A stretch of DNA of 5,226 nt. Origin: an uncultured Polynucleobacter sp. (GTDB lineage: Bacteria > Pseudomonadota > Gammaproteobacteria > Burkholderiales > Burkholderiaceae). A program made the translations under genes and the position numbers. Positions 1 through 5,226 of this stretch are shown in pieces (positions within the stretch are counted from its first letter, which is position 1; every line of letters starts with the position of its first letter). The DNA lies in assembly GCA_937996825.1 (NCBI GenBank), contig CALKUJ010000302.1, positions 1 to 5,226 on the forward strand, written 5' to 3'. The notes under the pieces were generated by a model that had not been told where the DNA came from, did no database searches, and worked only from the letters and a program-made list of their open reading frames with translations.

Positions 1-462
1 ATCATGTCTCAACCTCCCCTGAATTTAGAGATTGAGGATGAAATTTTCATGCCCAATCCTTTGGTTCTGGTTGCGCCAAAAGATTCACCTCTAGCCAAGA
101 AAAAGATGATTGATATGGCCAGCCTCAAAGACGAACAGTTTATTTTTAGAGAAAAAGGTTCTGGCACAAGAATGGCGATTGATGCTCACTTCAAGAAATT
201 GAAGTTCAAACCAGATGTGCGCTTGGAGCTTGGTAGCAACGAGGCGATCAAAGAAGCTGTGATTGGTGGCTTGGGATTGGCAGTTTTATCAAAGTATTCA
301 TTGAGTGAAGCCAGCACTCAGAATGAAGTGGCGATTTTGCGCTGCGCAGACTTTCCAATTGAAACAAGTTGGCACATCGTGAGACCCAAGGGCAAAAAGT
401 TATCGCCGATCGCCAGCATTTTTAAGAAACATTTGACAGAACAAGCCAAGGCTTGGAGGTAG
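1..462 (+). CDS. LysR-family transcriptional regulator, CbbR-like, C-terminal part (5' end outside window)
   Basis: This is the effector-binding half of a LysR-type regulator, a DNA-binding protein that usually controls a nearby operon in response to a small metabolite. The frame is open from base 1. The codon before the first Met (Ile, then MSQPP) fits the IMGRPP-like stretch inside CbbR-type proteins, so the Met at position 4 is internal and the true start lies upstream with the helix-turn-helix. Visible family marks are NPLVLVAPKDSPLA, the FREKGSGTRMAID segment that lines the effector pocket, and ELGSNEAIKEAVIGGLGLAVLS near the C-terminus. All three resemble CbbR and its relatives, although carbon-fixation genes cannot be seen here and the regulated target is unknown. 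It ends at TAG 460-462, convergent with parC. The LysR family is secure; the CbbR subgroup is an inference from remembered similarity. Confidence 0.9.
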   Translation: MMSQPPLNLEIEDEIFMPNPLVLVAPKDSPLAKKKMIDMASLKDEQFIFREKGSGTRMAIDAHFKKLKFKPDVRLELGSNEAIKEAVIGGLGLAVLSKYSLSEASTQNEVAILRCADFPIETSWHIVRPKGKKLSPIASIFKKHLTEQAKAWR

Positions 463-484
463 TGAGAGTCTCAGAACTCTCACT
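461..484 (+). terminator. Hairpin after the LysR gene, possible weak terminator between convergent genes
   Basis: A perfect 9-base inverted repeat (AGTGAGAGT at 461-469 and ACTCTCACT at 476-484) encloses a 6-base loop. It begins on the last two bases of the LysR stop codon. On the + strand it is followed only by GATCAAAGTTTT, so the U-tract is poor and displaced. On the - strand no T-run follows it. It sits in the 51-base gap between two convergent genes, where a shared terminator is expected. The stem is only moderately GC-rich, so strong intrinsic termination is uncertain. Confidence 0.5.
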
Positions 485-513
485 GATCAAAGTTTTAAAC
501 GTTGAAGCGTCGC

Positions 514-2910
514 TTACTGCGCAATCAACTTCGCGTCTTTGAGCTTAGGCTCTAATGCATGACCTTTGCGTGCGCGATTGGCCGTGAATGACTTCAGAGT
601 TTTCGCATCTAAAGCGGCTTCAGTTGGCTTACCAGCTCTTCCAAGACCAGCGATGATGGCGCCTGCTGGACCGACCGCAATGGCTGACTGTAAACGTTCA
701 GATTTATCAAGGTCCATCAAGATCACGCCTTTACCACCGGTTGGCAAACGCTTCAAATCATCCAATGAGAAGACCAAGAGTCGACCATTTTCTGATAAGC
801 AAGCGACTTGCTTCATGCCCTCTTGTACTTTGGCTGGTGCCAATGGCGCATCACCTGGAGCAAATTTAGCATCGACACCCACGAATGATTTACCCGCTTT
901 ATTACGAGTTGTCATGTCTGCCACATTTGCCAAGAAACCATTGCCTGATTTCATGGACAACAAGAGCAAGTCGTCATTGTGTCCGGCGTAGTAAGCCACC
1001 ATCTGCGTACCAGCCGCTAAGTTCACGAAACCAGTTAATGGAGATCCATCACCTCTGGCACCTGGTAATTCTGCGACAGGTACGGTGTAAACACGACCAT
1101 TACTACCAAAACCAAGCACCACGTCAGTAGTACGACATTCAAAGGTGCCATACATACCATCGCCTGCTTTGAAACTGAATTGCTGTGGATCATGGTCATG
1201 ACCTTGACGAGCTCTGACCCAACCGCGTTGAGAAACAATCACAGTGACTGGCTCATCGATCACTTTGGCTTCTGCCACTGCTTTCTTCTCTTCCTGAATC
1301 ATGGTGCGACGCTCATCACCGAAGGTCTTCATATCAGCTTCAATTTCTTTGATGATGCGTTTGCGCATATTGCTATCACTGCCCAAGATGCTTTCCAAGT
1401 CTTCTTTTTCAGCATTGAGCTCTTTGAGCTCTTGCTCAATCTTGATGGCTTCCAATCTTGCTAGCTGACGCAAGCGAATTTCTAAGATATCTTCAGCTTG
1501 ACGCTCAGAGAGTTTGAAAGCTGTCATCAAATCAGCTTTTGGCTCATCACTACCACGAATAATTTTGATGACTTTATCGATGTTAAGAAGAACTAATTGA
1601 CGGCCTTCTAGGATATGGATGCGGTCATTGACCTTGCTCAAGCGATGTTTGGTTCTGCGGGTCACGGTGGCAACACGGAACTCGATCCACTCGCTCAGGA
1701 TTTCACCAAGACCTTTTTGGCGTGGTCGACCATCATTGCCAATCATCACCAAATTGATTGGTGCATTTGATTCCAATGAGGTGTGAGCCAATAAGGTGGT
1801 CACGAATTCATTCACATCGATGTTTTTAGTCTTTGGTTCAAAGACCAAACGAACAGCCGCATCTTTGCTTGATTCATCACGCACAGAATCCAATAAGCTC
1901 AAGATGGTTTGCTTGAGATTGTTTTGTTCAGGCGTTAGGGTTTTCTTACCAACTTTGACTTTAGGATTGGTGAGTTCTTCGATTTCTTGTAAAACTTTTT
2001 GTGTTGAAGTGCCTGGCGGCATTTCTGTCACAACCAATTTCCATTGGCCACGAGCCATGTCTTCGATCACCCAGCGGGCTCTGACTTTTAAGCTGCCACG
2101 ACCGGTTTGATAGATTTGCGAAATTTCCGCATGAGAAGAAATGATTTGTGCGCCACCTGGAAAGTCAGGGCCTGGCACATGACTCATTAATTCATCATGA
2201 GAAATCTTTGGATTTTTCATGAGTGCAATGGCTGCACTCGCCACTTCTTTTAGATTGTGTGATGGCACTTCGGTGGCCATACCCACCGCAATACCTGAAG
2301 CACCATTCAAAAGAACAAAAGGCAATCTTGCTGGCAACAAACGAGGTTCTTGCATGGAACCGTCGTAGTTGGGTATGAAATCAACAGTGCCCTCATCGAT
2401 TTCATCTAAGAGCAAACTGGCAATTTTTGTGAGGCGCGCTTCGGTGTATCGCATCGCCGCAGCACCATCACCGTCTCGTGAACCAAAGTTACCTTGACCA
2501 TCAATCAATGGATAGCGCAATGAGAAATCTTGCGCCAAACGAACCAAGGCGTCGTATGCAGATTGGTCACCATGTGGGTGAAATTTACCCAACACATCAC
2601 CAACCACACGCGCACTCTTCACTGGCTTTGCATCAGCGCGCAGATTCATTTCATTCATCGCAAACAAAATACGGCGCTGCACAGGTTTTTGACCATCAGC
2701 CACTTCTGGCAAAGCACGACCCTTCACCACGCTGATAGCGTAGTCAAGATAGGCTCTCTCAGCATAGGTAGCCAAGGTTAATGAATCTACATCAGCCGTG
2801 TTTGGCGCCACGCGTGACGCTGCTGGTGCTGTAGCCACTGGCTCAGATTCATCGCCCATATCGGCGAATAAATCTGGTTCTTGATTCGGATTGTTTTTCT
2901 TTTTACTCAT
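514..2910 (-). CDS. parC: DNA topoisomerase IV subunit A (ParC), complete
   Basis: This is the breakage-reunion subunit of topoisomerase IV, the type IIA enzyme that decatenates daughter chromosomes, working as a ParC2ParE2 tetramer. Its 798 residues compare with about 750 in E. coli. An acidic, low-complexity N-terminal extension (about 1-42) precedes the winged-helix domain. The conserved run DGQKPVQRRI lies at 72-81, the quinolone-determining helix at about 95-122 (HPHGDQSAYD at 111-120), and the active-site tyrosine is Y155 in AAMRYTEARL, preceded by R154. A coiled-coil stretch lies at about 430-545. The C-terminal beta-pinwheel starts near 553, with a degenerate GyrA-box-like LPTGGKG at 722-728; the lack of a canonical box favours ParC over GyrA. 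The start at 2910 fits the family, but the Shine-Dalgarno signal is weak (AAGAAAAA upstream). Position 116 is Gln where E. coli ParC has Ser80. The gene lies 26 bases downstream of the parE stop, so co-transcription is likely. Confidence 0.96.
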   Translation of the reverse strand: MSKKKNNPNQEPDLFADMGDESEPVATAPAASRVAPNTADVDSLTLATYAERAYLDYAISVVKGRALPEVADGQKPVQRRILFAMNEMNLRADAKPVKSARVVGDVLGKFHPHGDQSAYDALVRLAQDFSLRYPLIDGQGNFGSRDGDGAAAMRYTEARLTKIASLLLDEIDEGTVDFIPNYDGSMQEPRLLPARLPFVLLNGASGIAVGMATEVPSHNLKEVASAAIALMKNPKISHDELMSHVPGPDFPGGAQIISSHAEISQIYQTGRGSLKVRARWVIEDMARGQWKLVVTEMPPGTSTQKVLQEIEELTNPKVKVGKKTLTPEQNNLKQTILSLLDSVRDESSKDAAVRLVFEPKTKNIDVNEFVTTLLAHTSLESNAPINLVMIGNDGRPRQKGLGEILSEWIEFRVATVTRRTKHRLSKVNDRIHILEGRQLVLLNIDKVIKIIRGSDEPKADLMTAFKLSERQAEDILEIRLRQLARLEAIKIEQELKELNAEKEDLESILGSDSNMRKRIIKEIEADMKTFGDERRTMIQEEKKAVAEAKVIDEPVTVIVSQRGWVRARQGHDHDPQQFSFKAGDGMYGTFECRTTDVVLGFGSNGRVYTVPVAELPGARGDGSPLTGFVNLAAGTQMVAYYAGHNDDLLLLSMKSGNGFLANVADMTTRNKAGKSFVGVDAKFAPGDAPLAPAKVQEGMKQVACLSENGRLLVFSLDDLKRLPTGGKGVILMDLDKSERLQSAIAVGPAGAIIAGLGRAGKPTEAALDAKTLKSFTANRARKGHALEPKLKDAKLIAQ

Positions 2911-2936
2911 TCGGTATTTTTCTTAGTTCTTACGAC

Positions 2937-4022
2937 TTAAATATCTGCTTCAACTTCATTGCCACGTTCTTCAAGCCATGTTTTGCGTGCACCTGATTCT
3001 GATTTACCCATCAACATGTCCATGGTTTTGACTGTTTCATCTTCGCCCAAGGCACCCTCAGTGACAGGCAATAAACGACGCGTGTCAGGATTGAGCGTGG
3101 TGTCCCAAAGTTGTTCGGCATTCATCTCACCCAAACCTTTGAAGCGGCTGATTTGCCAACTGCCCTCACGCAAACCTTCTTTGCGCAATTTATCTTCGAT
3201 GGCTTTTAATTCGCCCTCATCCAAAGCATAGAGTTTTTGTGCAGGCTTTTTACCGCGCGCTGGAGCATCTACTCGGAATAAAGGTGGGCGAGCAATGTAC
3301 ACGTGACCACGTTCCATGAGTTTCGGGAAATGCTTGTAGAACAATGTGAGCAATAAAACCTGAATGTGCGCACCGTCCACGTCCGCATCAGACAAGATAC
3401 AAATCTTGCCGTAACGCAAGTTACTCAGATCGGGCTCATCGTTACTACCGTGAGGATCGACACCAATGGCCACAGCGATGTCATGAACTTCATTGTTGGC
3501 AAACAAGCGATCACGCTCTGCTTCCCAAGTGTTCAAAACTTTACCGCGCAAAGGCAAGATCGCTTGGTATTCTTTATTACGACCCATCTTGGCTGAACCA
3601 CCAGCAGAATCGCCCTCAACCAAGAAGATTTCGTTCATCGCAATGTCTTCGCTCTCGCAATCAGTTAACTTACCTGGCAAGACCGCAACACCTGATGATT
3701 TTTTCTTTTCAACTTTTTGACCGGCACGGGTTCTGGCTTGAGCTTGCTTGATCACAAGTTCGGCTAATTTTTTACCGTAATCCACATGCTGGTTCAACCA
3801 AAGATCCAATGCAGATTTAACAAATCCGGAAACCAAACGGACCGCATCACGAGAATTCAAACGCTCTTTGATCTGTCCTTGGAACTGTGGGTCCAAGACT
3901 TTGGCTGATAAAACAAAAGATGCGCGTGCAAAAACGTCTTCGGACCAAGCCACCCAATGAACAGGGTTTTGGGCATGTTGTAACAAATAAGGGGAGCTTT
4001 CGTTGCCGAGTTGGTTGGCCAT
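2937..4022 (-). CDS. parE: Chimeric ORF: DUF255 N-terminal 34 residues fused to the C-terminal half of topoisomerase IV subunit B (ParE)
   Basis: From about residue 35 to 361 this is ParE, the ATPase subunit partnering ParC, but only its C-terminal half. Present are the end of the transducer domain, including FQGQIKERL at 47-55 (equivalent of the ATP-contacting QTK loop), and the TOPRIM domain with its catalytic glutamate E136 in EGDSAGGSA (136-144). PLRGKVLN (157-164), the metal-binding SDADVDGAH (211-219), RFKGLGEM (293-300) and the C-terminal EERGNEVEADI also fit ParE. ParE of this group is about 650 residues. The whole GHKL ATPase domain and most of the transducer are missing, so this product could not hydrolyse ATP or drive strand passage. 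Residues 1-34 (MANQLGNESSPYLLQHAQNP and onward) are not ParE but the start of a DUF255/YyaL-type protein. The reading frame crosses the junction intact. The TAA stop is 26 bases before parC. An assembly chimera is the favoured explanation. The ParE identity of the main part is secure. Confidence 0.9.
   Translation of the reverse strand: MANQLGNESSPYLLQHAQNPVHWVAWSEDVFARASFVLSAKVLDPQFQGQIKERLNSRDAVRLVSGFVKSALDLWLNQHVDYGKKLAELVIKQAQARTRAGQKVEKKKSSGVAVLPGKLTDCESEDIAMNEIFLVEGDSAGGSAKMGRNKEYQAILPLRGKVLNTWEAERDRLFANNEVHDIAVAIGVDPHGSNDEPDLSNLRYGKICILSDADVDGAHIQVLLLTLFYKHFPKLMERGHVYIARPPLFRVDAPARGKKPAQKLYALDEGELKAIEDKLRKEGLREGSWQISRFKGLGEMNAEQLWDTTLNPDTRRLLPVTEGALGEDETVKTMDMLMGKSESGARKTWLEERGNEVEADI
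3921..4022 (-). pseudogene. 5' fragment of a DUF255 / YyaL (SSP411-like) thioredoxin-domain protein gene
   Basis: The first 34 codons of the chimeric ORF carry NESSPYLLQHAQNPV followed by HWVAWSEDVFARA. These match the near-invariant N-terminus of DUF255 proteins (typically SSPYLLQHAxNPVDWYPWGEEAxxxA). Such proteins are about 650-700 residues, with a thioredoxin-like domain followed by a glycosidase-like helical barrel; their function is poorly known. Immediately after A34 one would expect a segment like the family's DKPIxLSIGYSxCHWCHVM; instead ParE sequence begins at S35. Everything downstream of residue 34 of this protein is therefore absent here. The ATG at 4020-4022 is the natural family start, so this is a true gene start joined to foreign sequence. 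Confidence 0.8.
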
Positions 4023-4049
4023 ATGCTTAAAATTTGACTAAAGAAGAAC

Positions 4050-4057
4050 TATATTTG
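4050..4057 (+). promoter_or_regulatory. Possible Bacteroidota-type -7 promoter element
   Basis: TATATTTG at 4050-4057 exactly matches the TAnnTTTG -7 consensus described for Bacteroides-type promoters. It lies 16 bases before the GTG at 4074, which would give a leader of roughly 10 bases. A TTTG at 4033-4036 lies only 13 bases upstream, closer than the usual spacing of about 20 for the -33 box, so that half is not convincing. The 51-base gap is AT-rich and so short that a chance match is quite possible. Confidence 0.3.
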
Positions 4058-4073
4058 CCCTAGATATTTTACT

Positions 4074-5226
4074 GTGCAACAAATACGCCCCTACAAAGTT
4101 CTGCTTTTTTTAGTCTTGGTGATGTCACTTTTGTACATTCCAAGTACACTTATTCCTGAAGAAGGCGTCACATGGCTTGGTGTAAAGTGGCGGTTTTTAC
4201 CCTTCGAGCGCGTCTGGGTAGCTAAAAAACAAGTCAAGAAAAATATCGAAAAAATTGTAGCAGCCGTCGACACCTCTAACATCAACGACGACATCAAGCA
4301 CATCGGTAAAAGCACAGGCCAAACCGGCCTTCCGGAAGGTGGATTATTGGCCAGCGAGACCGCCAATCCACTGCAAATGAGTGGCAGTGCCATATCCAAG
4401 CTCCACCGTTTTTTTAGCGCCCTTGAGGGTGCTGCTGAGGGGCAAAAAATCAGCATCTTTCACTACGGTGACTCTCAAATTGAGGGTGACCGCATGACGG
4501 GTTACATCCGGCAGCGGATCCAACAACAATTTGGCGGTATTGGCCCAGGTTTCATTCCTGCCTACAACGTATACAACACACAAAGCTTCAAGCAAAAAGT
4601 ATCGCCAAATTTCAAGCGGTATACTGCTTTTTGGCCTCCAAAAATGAGCTCTCGCCGTTATGGTGCGCTCCTGTCCTCAGCCACTTTTGATGTAGCCTAT
4701 TCAGAAGGCCCAAAAACACCACTTCCGACCGAAGCTTGGGTAGAAATCGCGCCTTCGCCGTCTGCCTTTACACGTGCCCGCACCTACAGTCAGGTCAAAT
4801 GTTATTACAACAGTTGTTATGCGCCTTGTTCGGTCAAGATTTACGAGAACGACAAACTCATCCACGAAGACTCTTTGGTCGCCGATGGCGGACATCATGT
4901 CTTACCGCTGAGTTTTGGCCACACACCCGTCAAATTGCGGTTTGTTTTCTCCTCTACCAAAAGCCCTATTTTTACTGGGTTTAGTTTAGATGGCGATGTA
5001 GGTGTTGCGGTCAATAATGTCGCAATGCGCGGCTCTTCTGGCCACGACCTCAGCTCTTCTGATGCCAGTATTTTTGCACAAATGCACCGAGAGGCCAACA
5101 CCAAATTATTCATTTTGCAATTTGGCGGCAACTCCGTTCATGCCTTCCGCGACAGCAGCAGTGTGCGCTATTACATCAGTTCATTGAAAAACCGCATCAA
5201 TTATATTCAAAAATTGGTACCCGACG
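4074..5226 (+). CDS. SGNH/GDSL-type hydrolase with N-terminal membrane segment (3' end outside window)
   Basis: The frame is open from the stop at 4035-4037 to the window edge, giving 384 codons when begun at GTG 4074. That start places RPYK in front of a hydrophobic stretch (about residues 9-22, VLLFLVLVMSLLYI), a signal-anchor or signal-peptide pattern. An ATG at 4122 would cut the segment in half. No clear Shine-Dalgarno is visible. SGNH marks are HYGDSQIEGDR with nucleophile S134, a block II-like RGSSG with G320 and G323, and FGGNSVHAF with N353. The DxxH block would lie beyond the window. About 185 residues separate blocks I and II, with a probable beta-rich insert at about 220-310 containing three cysteines (243, 248, 252). 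SGNH enzymes with such inserts, for example Ape1-type, often act on O-acetylated glycans. Related Bacteroidota proteins are often encoded beside MBOAT acyltransferases, so polysaccharide O-acetyl chemistry is a reasonable but untested guess. The fold call is good; the substrate is unknown. Confidence 0.8.
   Translation, partial: MQQIRPYKVLLFLVLVMSLLYIPSTLIPEEGVTWLGVKWRFLPFERVWVAKKQVKKNIEKIVAAVDTSNINDDIKHIGKSTGQTGLPEGGLLASETANPLQMSGSAISKLHRFFSALEGAAEGQKISIFHYGDSQIEGDRMTGYIRQRIQQQFGGIGPGFIPAYNVYNTQSFKQKVSPNFKRYTAFWPPKMSSRRYGALLSSATFDVAYSEGPKTPLPTEAWVEIAPSPSAFTRARTYSQVKCYYNSCYAPCSVKIYENDKLIHEDSLVADGGHHVLPLSFGHTPVKLRFVFSSTKSPIFTGFSLDGDVGVAVNNVAMRGSSGHDLSSSDASIFAQMHREANTKLFILQFGGNSVHAFRDSSSVRYYISSLKNRINYIQKLVPD

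Noticed and set aside
505..515. Small palindrome AAGCGTCGCTT at the parC stop codon, considered as a parC terminator
   Set aside because: The arms are five bases with a one-base centre, too tight for a stable hairpin, and no T-run follows on the - strand.
566..2781. Several + strand open frames of about 80-140 codons lying antisense to parC (for example 566-991, 1796-2110, 2478-2735)
   Set aside because: They lie wholly inside the strongly supported parC gene, have no recognisable domain or ribosome-binding signal, and are the frame shadows expected opposite a long coding region.
2959..3720. + strand open frames opposite parE (2959-3231, 3366-3596, 3493-3720)
   Set aside because: These are frame shadows of the TOPRIM-coding region with no independent coding evidence.
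2937..4022. A functional DUF255-ParE fusion enzyme as a novel system
   Set aside because: Only 34 residues of the DUF255 protein are present, short of its thioredoxin domain, and the ParE ATPase domain is gone, so neither partner keeps a working module at the join.
4091..5131. - strand open frames opposite the SGNH gene, considered as the missing 5' part of parE
   Set aside because: None shows GHKL ATPase motifs or any ParE-like sequence. They are shadows of the + strand SGNH frame, so parE is not merely split by a frameshift.
4736..5187. Short + strand ATG frames at 4736-4984 and 5002-5187
   Set aside because: They are out of frame with the continuous SGNH-coding frame that carries the GDSQ and GGN motifs, and have no support of their own.

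Overview
The window joins two parts that do not look as if they came from the same genome. The left part (about 1-3920) reads as a betaproteobacterium of moderate GC, probably of Polynucleobacter/Burkholderiaceae type. That placement is inferred from remembered protein similarity and could not be tested by a search. It holds the 3' end of a CbbR-like LysR regulator on the + strand, a short hairpin, a complete convergent parC on the - strand, and just upstream of parC the C-terminal half of parE on the same strand. The parE-parC order and 26-base spacing suggest one operon for the two subunits of DNA topoisomerase IV.

The right part (about 3921-5226) begins abruptly inside the parE reading frame. 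The first 34 codons of that 361-codon ORF are not ParE. They match the highly conserved N-terminus of DUF255 / YyaL / SSP411-type thioredoxin-domain proteins (SSPYLLQHAxNPV motif). The roughly 300+ residue ParE N-terminus, with its GHKL ATPase, is absent and is not found elsewhere in the window. Divergent from the DUF255 start, after a 51-base gap, is a long + strand ORF that begins at GTG 4074 and runs off the right edge. It encodes a membrane-anchored or exported SGNH/GDSL-type hydrolase with a GDSQ nucleophile block and a GGN block. This style of protein is familiar from Bacteroidota, and the gap contains an exact match to the Bacteroidota -7 promoter element TAnnTTTG.

The most economical reading is a chimeric contig, joining a betaproteobacterial parE-parC locus to a Bacteroidota-like DUF255/SGNH locus near position 3920. 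A genuine rearrangement that beheaded parE is the less likely alternative. ParC, the truncated ParE and the LysR fragment are otherwise ordinary. I see no RNA genes, CRISPR arrays, insertion sequences or convincing undescribed system. No stretch longer than 300 bases lacks a gene.
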